Source of the DNA: Sulfurovum sp.
Lineage (GTDB): Bacteria > Campylobacterota > Campylobacteria > Campylobacterales > Sulfurovaceae
Reading direction: 5' to 3'
Assembly (NCBI GenBank): GCA_024762315.1
Contig: JANTHR010000005.1
Span: 1-57,900 of the forward strand
Length of the DNA stretch: 57,900 nt
Under the pieces are notes generated by a model. That model was not told where the DNA came from, ran no database searches, and saw only the letters and a program-made list of their open reading frames with translations. A program made the position numbers and the translations under genes. This document shows positions 32,557 through 44,778 of the stretch, in pieces (the first letter of the stretch is position 1; every line of letters begins with the position of its first letter).

Positions 32557-34320
32557 ATGGAGATAAATATTATACTAGGGGGCTTGTTCCTCATCATACT
32601 TATTCTCGGGTATATATGGCTGAACAGAACTTATAAAAGGAAGTTGACAACCGTAGCTGAAGAATTGAGGTTCTTTAAAAAAGAGAAAGAGTATTATGAT
32701 GAAGCCATGATGGTCCTCTCTAAGGATTTTGATATTATTTTTGCAAATCAATCGGCTAAGGAGCTGTTTGCTTTAGATCAGGATAATAATGCACTTGCTG
32801 TTCGTAAAAAAATAGAACTTAAAATAGATACTTCAGATCCTGCGGATTTTTTTGAAGTACTGGAAAATCAATGTAATACACAAGAAGATAATTTTCATTT
32901 ACAAAATGTATTACTCGTTATATCGGGTAAAATGAAACAAGTAAATATTTATGTGGACAAAAGCAACCTGAACATAGACGGAACAATCATTTGTATTATT
33001 GATATGCAGGCAATTCCGGCAAATAAAACGGTTGCAACCGAAAAAGAGGGAGGTAAGGATTTCCTTACCGGTTTACCCAGCCAATTCAAGGCATTGACAG
33101 ATATCAATACATTGGTGATGGAAAGTCAAAAAGAGTCAAGATCATTTGCATTGTTTTTGTTGGGAATAGACCATTTTTCTGATCTGCAAACTACTTTAGG
33201 ACATGGATATGCCAACAAGATACTAAAAAAAATCGCAAATTATTTTATAGACAATCCAGTAAATGGTATACGTATTTATCGTATGGATTGTGATAAATTC
33301 CTATTTATTCTGGATAATGTATCAGGTGAAGAAGAAGCTAAAAAAATCGCTAAAAAAATTATTATTGATATAGGGAATCTCCATAAAAAAGATGCCAATG
33401 TGCGCTTAAGCGCATCTATAGGTATTGCAAAATATCCTGATAATGGTGAAAATGCTGCAAAACTGATTGACCATATATATATTGCGCTGGCGCATGCACA
33501 AAGAGAGAGTGAATCAAACATTGAATGCTTTTCAACAGAGCTTCAATCGATGAACAAAGATGAATTGAAAATGAACGAGGAAATTCAAAGGGGACTGAAA
33601 TATCATGAATTCTTTCTTTATTATCAACCTATATTTAATTTAAAAACAGAAGAGATGATAGGTGCAGAAGCACTCATAAGATGGAATCACCCTAAATTAG
33701 GTCTTATTGTGGCAGACCAGTTTCTGACAGTGGCTAAAAAAACAGGCTTGATCGTTGATATAGGGGAATATGTTTTCAGAGAAGCGATCAAGCAGCGTAA
33801 ATTGTGGGATGATAGCGGTTTAAAAAAGTTTAAAATAACACTTAACCTTTCTCTTAAAGAGATGCATGTGGATAAATTGATGCAGAAATTGGAAATTCTG
33901 TTTGAAGACCATTCTGTTGATCCTCGGGATTTCAATTTGGATATTACAGAAGAATCTGCTATGGTAAACATAGAAAAAACAGCTATGGAATTCAAGCTTT
34001 TCAAAGAGCTTGGGCTTTCTCTTTCTTTGGATCATTTTGGGGCGAGTGCTTCTTCTTTAAAGCATTTGCAAATGCTTCCTCTTTCTATGATCAAAATAGA
34101 CAGATCACTTATTTTTGATCTCTATTCCAATCTTGATCATCAAATTACGGTGAAAGCGATGATTGCACTTATCCATGGATTGGGATTTGAAGTAGTCGCT
34201 GAAGGGGTTGAAACATCTAAAGAGTCAGCATTGCTGTATGATATGGGTTGCGACCATGCACAAGGCTACCTGTTCTCCAAACCACTACCTTCGGCTGAGT
34301 TTCAGGAGTTACTGAAGTAA
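32557..34320 (+). CDS. Membrane-anchored PAS-GGDEF-EAL paralog with doubtful catalytic residues
   Basis: 587 residues from ATG 32557 (AAGGAAA upstream), 10 bases after the previous stop, clearly a tandem duplicate of it. Same layout: membrane helix (about 3-22), PAS-like region, GGDEF-fold domain with DCDKF at the signature site (near residue 246), EAL domain with EALIRW (near 369). The motif DDFGTG has become DHFGAS (near residue 491), so one metal-ligand Asp is His. Both catalytic functions look weakened; it may bind nucleotide as a sensor or effector. Co-transcribed with the upstream paralog. Confidence 0.82.
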   Translation: MEINIILGGLFLIILILGYIWLNRTYKRKLTTVAEELRFFKKEKEYYDEAMMVLSKDFDIIFANQSAKELFALDQDNNALAVRKKIELKIDTSDPADFFEVLENQCNTQEDNFHLQNVLLVISGKMKQVNIYVDKSNLNIDGTIICIIDMQAIPANKTVATEKEGGKDFLTGLPSQFKALTDINTLVMESQKESRSFALFLLGIDHFSDLQTTLGHGYANKILKKIANYFIDNPVNGIRIYRMDCDKFLFILDNVSGEEEAKKIAKKIIIDIGNLHKKDANVRLSASIGIAKYPDNGENAAKLIDHIYIALAHAQRESESNIECFSTELQSMNKDELKMNEEIQRGLKYHEFFLYYQPIFNLKTEEMIGAEALIRWNHPKLGLIVADQFLTVAKKTGLIVDIGEYVFREAIKQRKLWDDSGLKKFKITLNLSLKEMHVDKLMQKLEILFEDHSVDPRDFNLDITEESAMVNIEKTAMEFKLFKELGLSLSLDHFGASASSLKHLQMLPLSMIKIDRSLIFDLYSNLDHQITVKAMIALIHGLGFEVVAEGVETSKESALLYDMGCDHAQGYLFSKPLPSAEFQELLK

Positions 34321-34323
34321 AGA

Positions 34324-36008
<1,685 letters not shown>

Positions 36009-36028
36009 TTAATATCTTAATTAAAGTT

Positions 36029-36104
36029 CTTGCAAAACTTGGAAATGATGGCTTTGGCCTTACCTCTAACGAAGCTAAAGCATCGTCTCCCATACGTTTG
36101 CAAG
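36029..36104. repeat. Imperfect long palindrome between groES and groEL
   Basis: Terminal arms CTTGCAAA (36029-36036) and TTTGCAAG (36097-36104) are perfect inverted repeats; inner arms GATGGCTTTGGCC (36047-36059) and AAGCTAAAGCATC (36072-36084) pair with two or three mismatches. The whole 76-base unit folds back on itself. It lies in the middle of the groES-groEL operon, where these genes are normally a few dozen bases apart. Its shape suggests a dispersed palindromic element. No coding function is apparent. Confidence 0.55.
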
Positions 36105-36121
36105 TCGCTTGTTATTCTATA

Positions 36122-36382
36122 CTATACAAGTATCCCAAAAATGTCAGCACTCTCCATAATGAGATACTCCGTACCATCCAGGATGATCTCATTTCCGGAA
36201 TATTTCCCGAACACGACAGTATCGTCCACTTTGATATCTTCAACTTCACTGCCTACAGCGATCACTTTACCTTTTAATGGTTTCTCTTTTGCATTGTCAG
36301 GTATAATGATTCCCGAAGCTGTTGTATTGGCTTCTTCAACCCTTTGGATCAAAAGTCTGTCACCTAATGGCTTAAAATTCAT
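36122..36382 (-). CDS. groES: 10-kDa co-chaperonin GroES
   Basis: 86 residues. [36 protein letters not shown] is the typical GroES opening; the mobile-loop residues (near 17-32) contact GroEL. Length is slightly below the usual 95 but normal for this group. AAGGAGATATC precedes the ATG. A near-consensus promoter lies upstream. I did not find a CIRCE element. Confidence 0.96.
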   Translation of the reverse strand: MNFKPLGDRLLIQRVEEANTTASGIIIPDNAKEKPLKGKVIAVGSEVEDIKVDDTVVFGKYSGNEIILDGTEYLIMESADIFGILV

Positions 36383-36418
36383 GATATCTCCTTACGATTA
36401 ATGATTTTTTGTAAAGGA

Positions 36419-36447
36419 ATCATACAAAAAAATGTTTATTTTGTCAA
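36419..36447 (-). promoter_or_regulatory. groES-groEL promoter
   Basis: Minus strand: TTGACA (36442-36447), a 17-base spacer, and TATGAT (36419-36424). A strong housekeeping-type promoter about 37 bases before the groES start. Confidence 0.8.
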
Positions 36448-36451
36448 TAGT

Positions 36452-36472
36452 CTTTAGTGTAAATGACTAAAG
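36452..36472. promoter_or_regulatory. 7-7-7 dyad upstream of the groES -35 box
   Basis: CTTTAGT, seven bases, ACTAAAG: a perfect inverted repeat only 4 bases upstream of the groES -35 and about 28 bases before the glutaredoxin -35. On the plus strand it is followed by six T, so it also looks like a small terminator, but no plus-strand gene ends here. It may be an operator for a heat-shock or redox regulator. Confidence 0.4.
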
Positions 36473-36500
36473 TTTTTTAACAAATTATTTTAACCTATTA

Positions 36501-36529
36501 TTGAATTCCTGCTATAAATATTGTATAAT
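36501..36529 (+). promoter_or_regulatory. Promoter for the glutaredoxin-like gene
   Basis: TTGAAT (36501-36506), a 17-base spacer, TATAAT (36524-36529). Divergent from the groES promoter. Confidence 0.65.
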
Positions 36530-36563
36530 CACTCAAAAAATATTTAAGGAGAAGATAAACAGC

Positions 36564-36806
36564 ATGGAAAAAAAACAGAAGAAGGTCATACTTTTTACTA
36601 CGCCATCATGTAAATGGTGTACAACCGCAAAGAGTCATCTAAAATCTCATGGTATCAAATTTAAGATAATCGATATTTCAAAAGATCACAAAGCGGCGAA
36701 AGACTGTGAACAACATGGGTGCAGGGGTGTACCGGTTTACCTGATCGGATCACAATGGATCTGCGGATTCGACCAGAAAAAAGTGGAAAAACTGCTAAAT
36801 ATATGA
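36564..36806 (+). CDS. Glutaredoxin-like thiol-disulfide protein
   Basis: 80 residues from ATG 36564 (AAGGAGA at 36546-36552). Thioredoxin-fold with active site CKWC (near residue 16-19) and the cis-proline block RGVPVYLIG (near 53-61). The residues flanking the cysteines differ from classical CPYC glutaredoxins, so a thiol reductase of another small family (NrdH or membrane-trafficked redoxin) is possible. Its promoter lies back-to-back with that of groES, suggesting a stress-related setting. A strong tRNA promoter follows it. Confidence 0.78.
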   Translation: MEKKQKKVILFTTPSCKWCTTAKSHLKSHGIKFKIIDISKDHKAAKDCEQHGCRGVPVYLIGSQWICGFDQKKVEKLLNI

Positions 36807-36822
36807 TTTTTACAAAAAACTA

Positions 36823-36851
36823 TTGACAATAAAGGTATCTTTAGCTAAAAT
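36823..36851 (+). promoter_or_regulatory. Promoter for tRNA-Met
   Basis: TTGACA (36823-36828), a 17-base spacer, TAAAAT (36846-36851), with a TSS expected near 36858, about 11 bases before the mature tRNA. Confidence 0.8.
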
Positions 36852-36868
36852 TTCGTCTCTTCATTAGT

Positions 36869-36945
36869 GGTAAGGTAGCTCAGCTGGTTAGAGCGCTGGT
36901 CTCATAAGCCGGAGGTCGGGGGTTCAAGTCCCCCTCTTACTACCA
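36869..36945 (+). tRNA. tRNA-Met (anticodon CAT)
   Basis: 77 bases folding as a cloverleaf: acceptor GGTAAGG with TCTTACT, D arm GCTC/GAGC, anticodon arm CTGGT-CTCATAA-GCCGG with CAT at 36903-36905, T arm GGGGG-TTCAAGT-CCCCC, and encoded CCA (36943-36945). The paired acceptor end and lack of three consecutive G-C pairs in the anticodon stem argue against initiator tRNA. It is elongator Met, or possibly a lysidine-modified Ile tRNA; the sequence does not settle this. No integrase or att-like duplication is next to it. Confidence 0.93.
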
Positions 36946-36997
36946 TCTACTAGAATTAAATTCTCCTAACACATTACATGACTTCTTAGTTTAGCCT

Positions 36998-37028
36998 TTG
37001 ACATTTTTTGACATTTTTACCATATAAT
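36998..37028 (+). promoter_or_regulatory. Possible promoter for the barrel protein and Ig-repeat lipoprotein
   Basis: Two tandem TTGACA boxes (36998-37003 and 37008-37013) precede TATAAT at 37023-37028. The first is 19 bases away and the second 9, neither ideal. Transcription from here would give an unusually long leader of about 170 bases that is very AT-rich and shows no recognisable riboswitch. Confidence 0.3.
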
Positions 37029-37208
37029 GCAGTGAAAGTGAATAAAAATGAGAGGTTATAATATTTGGAGATAGGACAAAGATATTCAATGATAAGTTAT
37101 TTATGTAATATTTTAAAATATTTAATCTTAAAAAATATAAAAATATGGTATCCTTGTGCATAGGCATTTGTACGAATGCATAATTTAAACAAGGACAAGG
37201 AGTTTATT

Positions 37209-37739
37209 ATGGTAAAAAAAATAGCGATGGCACTGGTATATACGGCACTGGGAAGTTCTCTTTACGCAGGTACTATATCTGAAGGTGAAAAGTTCATTGG
37301 TCTGGAAGTCGGTGCAACAGAAGTTCAAGGTGATGTTGGAGGTGTTCTGGGAGAACTGGACCATAAGGAAAACGGAGTTGAATTTGGTTTAAGAGTGGGT
37401 GCGCAGACAGAACAGTGGAGAAGTATGGTGCTTTTAAATTATTTTGATAAAGATGATCAGAATACTGAAAAATTGATGGTAACAGTTGATTATTTTTTCC
37501 TCAATTCAACAGAAGAACAGAATTATTTTAAACCTTATTTGGGAGCAAATGCAGGATATATGAATTACGAAAGTACCAATGTCGATGAAAATGGTTTCCT
37601 CTATGGTGCGCAAGCAGGTTTTGTTGTAGAAGTCATGGAATCTATGGATATAGATATCGGGTATAGATATTCATTGTCAACAGCAGATAAGTTCGATCAT
37701 ACGGGTAGTGTTGTTTTCGGGATGAACTACCTTTATTAA
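37209..37739 (+). CDS. Small outer-membrane beta-barrel protein
   Basis: 176 residues from ATG 37209 (AAGGAG at 37197-37202). Signal peptide MVKKIAMALVYTALGSSLYAG, then repeated amphipathic strands (EFGLRVGAQTEQWRSMVLLNYF, KPYLGANAGYMNY, IDIGYRYSL) and an aromatic C-terminus (FGMNYLY). It fits an eight-stranded OmpX/OmpW-like barrel. Directly upstream of the large lipoprotein gene with a 34-base gap and probably co-transcribed, so it may help present or anchor it; this is inference. Confidence 0.72.
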   Translation: MVKKIAMALVYTALGSSLYAGTISEGEKFIGLEVGATEVQGDVGGVLGELDHKENGVEFGLRVGAQTEQWRSMVLLNYFDKDDQNTEKLMVTVDYFFLNSTEEQNYFKPYLGANAGYMNYESTNVDENGFLYGAQAGFVVEVMESMDIDIGYRYSLSTADKFDHTGSVVFGMNYLY

Positions 37740-37773
37740 ATACTTGTATACATCATAGATAGAAGGAATAAAA

Positions 37774-40700
37774 ATGAAACGAAATAGCATATATGCATTT
37801 ATGCTTGCCATAGGCCTGATCTTGTCTGCCTGTGGGAGTAATAGTAAACCGGATGGTGGGCCAAATCCTATAGGTAAACTTTTTAAAACGGCACCTGTTG
37901 CAGTGACAGTCAATAATTTGGATTTTAGTACAATGGTCACTTTTACTAAAGACATAGATAGGGACGTGGGACTGGAGTTTACCAATTTTAAATTAGAACT
38001 TGAAGGATGTGATCTGGATGGTAATGCAATTTTTACTCCAGATCCTTTGGTTTTAGATGGTTCAAAAGGTTCACAAAAATCTTTAGATCTTAGTGGTAAG
38101 GTTAAAACTAACTGTACACCAACCGCATATCGCCTAGTTGCGGATAAAATTATTAGAGAAGGTAGGGAAAGCAAAACAATTGCAGGGGAGGAACTGCTCG
38201 CTACAAAGCTTGATGGAAATGGTAACCCTATAGATACTATAAACCCAGGTACACCTACAGTAGATGGAAATTTTAGTTTTTATAATGTACCTTCATCAAT
38301 AACGATTGATAAAGCAGCTAAAGAATATCCGATTAAGCTACAACTTATAGATAGAGATACAAAAGGTGTAGCAGGTAAGAGTATAGAAATCTTGGCATAT
38401 GATGTACGATACGGTGAAATAAAAGAGATGAAAGTCACAACAGACTCTAATGGTTTTGCAAATTTTGTTTATACCTCTCCAAATGATATAGCTCCTATCA
38501 ATGGGCAAACATTACCCTTAACTGTGGTATTTGACAATAATGGAACAAGAATTGATAGTGCAAATATTACCTTGTCATTCAATGCTTCAGCAACATCGCC
38601 AAATAGTTATAATTTCATGAATGCAACTTCTATTACTGTCACCACTGCATCTGAAGAGAAAATGATTACTGTAGATCTAGTAGACAGTAGTGGTGCGGGT
38701 GTTTCTGGAAAAGAAGTTAAAGCAACGATCTTGCCAATAGCCTTTGGTTCACTAAGTCCTTCTAGTGTGCAAACGGATATGTCAGGTAGAGCGACTTTCA
38801 ATTATAAAGCGCCTTCTGATCTAACTTCAGTCAATGGACAATCTCAAAAGATCAGCCTTATGTTCACGGATGAAAACGATAACACAATTACGGCAACAGT
38901 TATGGTTTCTATACAGGCATCGGCTGTAGGTGGAACAACATATGCTTTAATCAATGAAACTACACCTATTACAATTACTCATGCAAACCAAGTAGAGACG
39001 ATCAGTGTAAATATTGTTGATAGTTCAAATGTAGGTGTTCCCGGAAAGAATATAACGCTGTCTACACCTACATTTGGTGCCTTGTCCTCTGCCACCGCAA
39101 TAACAGATGATGCAGGCTTGGCAGAATTTACCTATCAGGCGCCAAAGAGTCTAACCGGGCTAACGAATACAACTATGCAATTAAGTTTCACAGAAAATGG
39201 GATCATTATCACTAAACCTATCGTAGTTAATGTAAATGCTTCGGCAGTGACTACTGAATATGAACTTATTAACACAAACAATATCACTGTAAATTATGCA
39301 GCACAAACCCGAGAGATCGCAGTACAATTAGTTAAGAATGGAACTCCTATAGCAGGAGAGAAAGTTACTGCTAAAAGTATTCCAGCAGCTTTTGGTCGTG
39401 TGGAAAATGCGACCGTAACTACAGGAGCAGATGGATATGCAAGATTTACTTATATTGCGGCAGATGTATTAACGAACGGTACACAGCCTTTGGAGTTGGT
39501 GCACACGAATGATAATGGCGCAGAAGCCACGACCACTGTGAGTATCGTCATAGCAGGAAAGCCACTGTATGATTTTACAAATACATCTAACATTACTATT
39601 GAACACGGCAGTCAAAAAGAAGATGTAAAAGCACAGTTAACCTATAAAGGTGTGCCTATTGCAGGGAAAACAGTTACATTACAAGCTTTTAGTGAAGGAA
39701 ACGGCACAATTCTTAATGGCTATAGCGTGACTACCGATAGTGTAGGGTATGCGACCTTCTCATATATGGCGCCGGAGACAATAGATGATGTGAATGGAAC
39801 AACATTGACATTGGCGATACAGTTTGCCGAAAATGCGACTGCAATTGAGACAAATGCAACAGTATTCTTTAGTGAAACTACAGATAATGTCGAAGGTAAT
39901 GTAACGTTGCCAAATGTTGTCATTCCTACGCAGCTACGAGAGGTTACCTTAGACAGTAACAGTAAAACTGTAGAGATACCAGTGAGAGTATTTAAGGACA
40001 TCGCTCCATATACACAAGGCAGCGTAAAGGTCGAATTACCTCAAAAAGTATTGAACGGTACGGATGTTGGTCAGTTCACTGCTTATGAAGTGCCCGTAGA
40101 TAGTCAGGGGATTGCAACTTTCAGCTATACAGGTCCAAGTAATTTGCAGGCATTGATCGCAAATGATGACAATGAGAGTATATTTAAGTTCTATCATACA
40201 GAGAACAGTGCGGACAAGCAGCAGATGAAAGTACTCTATCAGCTACCGCCTAATCCGCATATCTCACGCAATTATGAACTTGACATTATCACCAGTGGAG
40301 AGTTCAGTATGGGAATTCCGGAAAAAGAAAAAACTTTCAATGTACTTCTTAGGGCAAAGGACAGTGCAGGTAATGATGTGGCATTAACCACGGAGAGTAT
40401 TACTGGGATCACTGCACTTACTACCAACAGTACAATTGCTCAGCTCCTGGATACAGCCACAAGTACTTTGGTCGATAGCTTGGTATTGAATGCTGCTAAC
40501 AACAGTCCGTTCATCCTTAAGTCCAAAAAGCTTTCCGGATTGGTACCTGTACAGCTTACAGTTGAATTCAATGATGTGAATGGTGATCCTCAAACATTGA
40601 CAACGATTGTAAATGTAAGAGTATTCTCCGGTCCACCATCAGCGATCAGTATTTCATATGTGAGTACAGGACAGGATAAAGAGAGGGCAAAATATATTGA

Positions 40701-41661
40701 AAAACTTGCTGTATCTGTAACAGATGAGTATGGTAACCGGGTGAATACAAGACCAAATGTTTCTCTTGGGGCTATTGTAGGATATGCAGTAGATGGTTCC
40801 GAAGCAACGGGCACTGAAAGTGCTGCCACCAAAAGACTCTTTTACGGTAGAGATGATATAGAGAATGGATTAGCAAACGGTACTATCTCTGATCCTGATG
40901 CTTCCAACAAAGCAACTTTTAGTGATCCGTTCCTCCCTGATGTATTCAGGTATGTCAATGCCGAAGGAAATAATACCGATAAGCTGGTTGTCTTTGGTGA
41001 AAGAAAAAATTATGAAGCGATGGGAAAATGGGATATTCAAACCACTGGGGCTAATAATACTTTGAATTTGATAGATGATTATTATGGTATTAGCAGAAAC
41101 GGCCTTTATTATGCTGTAGGGCATAACTATTATCAGGATATGTGTAGACAGGATGGTCGTGAGTGGATCGGTACTACGGATTCTGATACGTATAAGCTAG
41201 ATGAAGAGGGTACGGTTACGATTGACTATAAATATGATTATCATTTGACTGGGAAAGATGCATTAATATGGGTTAACCTTGATGGTATCCAACCAGATAC
41301 CGGAGCAAAAATAAGAATTGGTGAGGTTACCAAGCATACACTCAGAGGTCATGGTTTTACTAAAGTTCCAACTGGTGGTTATTCGCTTAAAAAAGGTGTT
41401 TCTGGTGTTACTGTAACATTTGATATATGGCATGAGAATGCACCGGAACGATACCGTAATGGACATTTTGGATGGAGAGTCAAAGAGGGAAGTACATGTA
41501 CGATAGATGCTGGCACTGTTGTTTCTACCAACCAGTCTGATGCTAGATCATGTATAGGTGGAGATGGACATGCCTTTGTTCAAATGGATATTTCTAACCC
41601 TGATCCAGATGCAGATTGTTCATTTGATATCACGGGACTGGTTGTAAGCGATGAATTTTAA
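37774..41661 (+). CDS. Large surface lipoprotein with tandem Ig-like (Big_1/invasin-type) repeats
   Basis: 1295 residues. Lipoprotein signal peptide with lipobox LSAC (Cys near residue 20). From about residue 166 there are five tandem repeats of roughly 103-111 residues, starting near 166, 277, 388, 495 and 598. Each begins with a Y-x-(F/L)-h-N-x-x-x-I-T-(V/I) strand, has a V-x-G-K-x-h core, and ends D-x-x-G-x-A-x-F-x-Y-x-A-P, the Big_1 bacterial Ig pattern seen in invasins and intimins. One or two diverged domains follow to about 980, then a distinct C-terminal region with cysteines (YYQDMCRQDG) and no assigned family. Probably a surface adhesin or structural protein. Confidence 0.8.
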   Translation: MKRNSIYAFMLAIGLILSACGSNSKPDGGPNPIGKLFKTAPVAVTVNNLDFSTMVTFTKDIDRDVGLEFTNFKLELEGCDLDGNAIFTPDPLVLDGSKGSQKSLDLSGKVKTNCTPTAYRLVADKIIREGRESKTIAGEELLATKLDGNGNPIDTINPGTPTVDGNFSFYNVPSSITIDKAAKEYPIKLQLIDRDTKGVAGKSIEILAYDVRYGEIKEMKVTTDSNGFANFVYTSPNDIAPINGQTLPLTVVFDNNGTRIDSANITLSFNASATSPNSYNFMNATSITVTTASEEKMITVDLVDSSGAGVSGKEVKATILPIAFGSLSPSSVQTDMSGRATFNYKAPSDLTSVNGQSQKISLMFTDENDNTITATVMVSIQASAVGGTTYALINETTPITITHANQVETISVNIVDSSNVGVPGKNITLSTPTFGALSSATAITDDAGLAEFTYQAPKSLTGLTNTTMQLSFTENGIIITKPIVVNVNASAVTTEYELINTNNITVNYAAQTREIAVQLVKNGTPIAGEKVTAKSIPAAFGRVENATVTTGADGYARFTYIAADVLTNGTQPLELVHTNDNGAEATTTVSIVIAGKPLYDFTNTSNITIEHGSQKEDVKAQLTYKGVPIAGKTVTLQAFSEGNGTILNGYSVTTDSVGYATFSYMAPETIDDVNGTTLTLAIQFAENATAIETNATVFFSETTDNVEGNVTLPNVVIPTQLREVTLDSNSKTVEIPVRVFKDIAPYTQGSVKVELPQKVLNGTDVGQFTAYEVPVDSQGIATFSYTGPSNLQALIANDDNESIFKFYHTENSADKQQMKVLYQLPPNPHISRNYELDIITSGEFSMGIPEKEKTFNVLLRAKDSAGNDVALTTESITGITALTTNSTIAQLLDTATSTLVDSLVLNAANNSPFILKSKKLSGLVPVQLTVEFNDVNGDPQTLTTIVNVRVFSGPPSAISISYVSTGQDKERAKYIEKLAVSVTDEYGNRVNTRPNVSLGAIVGYAVDGSEATGTESAATKRLFYGRDDIENGLANGTISDPDASNKATFSDPFLPDVFRYVNAEGNNTDKLVVFGERKNYEAMGKWDIQTTGANNTLNLIDDYYGISRNGLYYAVGHNYYQDMCRQDGREWIGTTDSDTYKLDEEGTVTIDYKYDYHLTGKDALIWVNLDGIQPDTGAKIRIGEVTKHTLRGHGFTKVPTGGYSLKKGVSGVTVTFDIWHENAPERYRNGHFGWRVKEGSTCTIDAGTVVSTNQSDARSCIGGDGHAFVQMDISNPDPDADCSFDITGLVVSDEF

Positions 41662-41667
41662 AACACT

Positions 41668-41692
41668 AAAGAAGGCTTAAATAGCCTTCTTT
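41668..41692 (+). terminator. Intrinsic terminator after the Ig-repeat lipoprotein
   Basis: AAAGAAGGCT (41668-41677), loop TAAAT, AGCCTTCTTT (41683-41692): a perfect 10-bp stem ending in T residues, six bases after the stop. Confidence 0.85.
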
Positions 41693-41694
41693 AA

Positions 41695-42997
<1,303 letters not shown>

Positions 42998-42999
<2 letters not shown>

Positions 43000-43019
43000 G
43001 GTGTGCAATTGCACACCCT
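42998..43019. repeat. Perfect 22-bp palindrome at the serS stop (REP-like; possible bidirectional terminator)
   Basis: The core GGGTGTGCAATTGCACACCC is fully self-complementary, flanked by A and T to make 22 bp, and preceded by the GTAG head; the TAG of serS is part of that head. It is 5 bases from the leuA stop, so it may also end both convergent transcripts. Confidence 0.7.
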
Positions 43020-43024
43020 GCGAA

Positions 43025-44581
43025 TCAGACCGTTTTAGAAGTGTCACTATAGCGTGACTTCAACTTCCCTTCCATACTCAAGTAGCTGTTCAATGCCCCT
43101 ATGTAGGCTCTTGCAGAGGCCAACATTGTGTCTATGTTGAGTCCGTGTCCTATGATGGCCGGTTCACCGTTAAAGGATACCTTAACGGTAACAGATGCCA
43201 AGGCATCTTTCCCCTCACTTACAGATTTAACCTTATAATCTTCCAACTTACCGTTATATCCTGAGATGCGGTCAACCGTTTTAAAGACAGCATCTATGGT
43301 TCCCTCTCCTATGCCTGCTTCTATGATCTCACTATCATCCTTTTTTATTTTGACTGCGGCACTCGGTACACCGTCTGAACAATCCATCAATTGTAAGGAT
43401 ATCAATTCATACACTTGAGTGGCTTTTGTCATTTCATTGGTGACTAAGGCTCTTAAGTCATCATCATAGATCTCTTTTTTTCTATCTGCCAAGATCTTAA
43501 AGCGTTCAAAAGAGGCATTCAAGGCTTCATTATCCAAGATGAAGCCCAATTTTGCCAACTTGTCTTTAAAAGCTGCACGTCCCGAGTGTTTGCCCAAGAC
43601 CAAAGTATCTTCCATATTCAGGCCGATGTCTGCAGGTCGGATGATCTCATATGTTTCTTTATTTTTCAACATACCGTCTTGATGAATACCGCTCTCATGT
43701 GCAAAGGCATTTTTACCAACAATTGCTTTATTTGGTTGAGGTTCGATACCCGTAATATTTGCAATTAGGCGGCTTGCCGGATAGATCTCTTTTGTATTGA
43801 TATTGGTGCCATAGGCTGAAAAGACATCTGAACGTGTTTTCAATGCCATGACGATCTCTTCCAATGCAGCATTACCGGCTCTTTCTCCTAAACCATTGAT
43901 GGTACACTCTACTTGTCTGGCACCATTGATGACAGCTTCCAAAGAGTTTGCCACACCCAATCCAAGGTCATTGTGGTTATGGACTGAGATGATCGCTCTG
44001 CCTTTTACATATTCACTCATCTCTTTGACCATAGCACCTATCTCAAAAGGAAGCCTGAACCCTACAGTATCCGGCAGGTTGATCGTTGTTGCGCCTGCTG
44101 CGATGACTGCATCGCTTATCTCTTTCATGAAAGCCATATCTGAGCGCCCTGCATCTTCACAGCTAAATTCTACGTCATCGACAAATGTGCGTGCATACTC
44201 CACAGCACGTACCGCTCTTGTGATGACTTCGTCCGGTGACATTTTAAGTTTGTGTTCCATATGTATTTTAGAGGTGGCAATGAAAGTGTGTATACGTTTC
44301 ATGTTTGCTTTGGCTACGGCTTCACCTGCTGCTTTAACATCTGCATCTATGGCACGCGCCAAAGAACAGACAGTAGAATTCTGTACTCTTTGTGATATCT
44401 TTTCTATGGCATCAAAGTCTCCCGGGCTGGCTGCCGCAAACCCGGCTTCGATGATGTCAACCCCCAAACGCTCCAACTGTGCAGCGATCTGTATTTTCTC
44501 TTCGGTGTTCATGGAGGCCCCGGGACTCTGTTCACCGTCTCTTAGTGTTGTGTCGAATATTTTAATGATTTCTTTACTCAT
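43025..44581 (-). CDS. leuA: 2-isopropylmalate synthase
   Basis: 518 residues. [17 protein letters not shown] opens the TIM barrel; the metal-binding [14 protein letters not shown] lies near residue 205; the linker holds [17 protein letters not shown]; the C-terminal regulatory domain (about 390-510) senses leucine. It makes 2-isopropylmalate from acetyl-CoA and 2-oxoisovalerate, the first leucine-specific step. It is preceded by a 300-base leader with a Leu-rich peptide and hairpins, so transcription attenuation is likely on top of allosteric control. Confidence 0.95.
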   Translation of the reverse strand: MSKEIIKIFDTTLRDGEQSPGASMNTEEKIQIAAQLERLGVDIIEAGFAAASPGDFDAIEKISQRVQNSTVCSLARAIDADVKAAGEAVAKANMKRIHTFIATSKIHMEHKLKMSPDEVITRAVRAVEYARTFVDDVEFSCEDAGRSDMAFMKEISDAVIAAGATTINLPDTVGFRLPFEIGAMVKEMSEYVKGRAIISVHNHNDLGLGVANSLEAVINGARQVECTINGLGERAGNAALEEIVMALKTRSDVFSAYGTNINTKEIYPASRLIANITGIEPQPNKAIVGKNAFAHESGIHQDGMLKNKETYEIIRPADIGLNMEDTLVLGKHSGRAAFKDKLAKLGFILDNEALNASFERFKILADRKKEIYDDDLRALVTNEMTKATQVYELISLQLMDCSDGVPSAAVKIKKDDSEIIEAGIGEGTIDAVFKTVDRISGYNGKLEDYKVKSVSEGKDALASVTVKVSFNGEPAIIGHGLNIDTMLASARAYIGALNSYLSMEGKLKSRYSDTSKTV

Positions 44582-44618
44582 TATGTTTACCTTGTTATGG
44601 TTGACATAGTAATTTTAT

Positions 44619-44730
44619 GGAAGTGAAGACTTTGGTCTCACATTAAATTCTGGGTGGGACTGAAGCCGCCACTTCCGAAAACTGCATATGTATAAAATTG
44701 GCTAATTTTACCTAAATTGTGGTTATTAGC
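44619..44730 (-). promoter_or_regulatory. Candidate attenuator region of the leuA leader
   Basis: Between the leader peptide and leuA are several possible hairpins. GCTAAT (44701-44706) pairs with ATTAGC (44725-44730). GGAAGTG (44619-44625) pairs with CACTTCC (44670-44676) over a 44-base loop. The latter arm can instead form GTGG/CCAC (44654-44657 with 44669-44672), a competing structure. No hairpin is followed by a strong U-tract, so the exact terminator is uncertain. Confidence 0.4.
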
Positions 44731-44778
44731 AACTAATTTGTTTATGTTATATAAAATAGAGGTGTGATAGTCGGACTA

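Noticed and set aside
36383..36480. CIRCE or HAIR operator upstream of groES
   Set aside because: Neither TTAGCACTC-N9-GAGTGCTAA nor an HspR-type inverted repeat is present; only the unrelated 7-7-7 dyad is seen.
36869..37208. tRNA-Met as an integration site for a genomic island
   Set aside because: No integrase, no direct repeat of the tRNA 3' end was seen downstream in the window, and the following genes show no mobile features.
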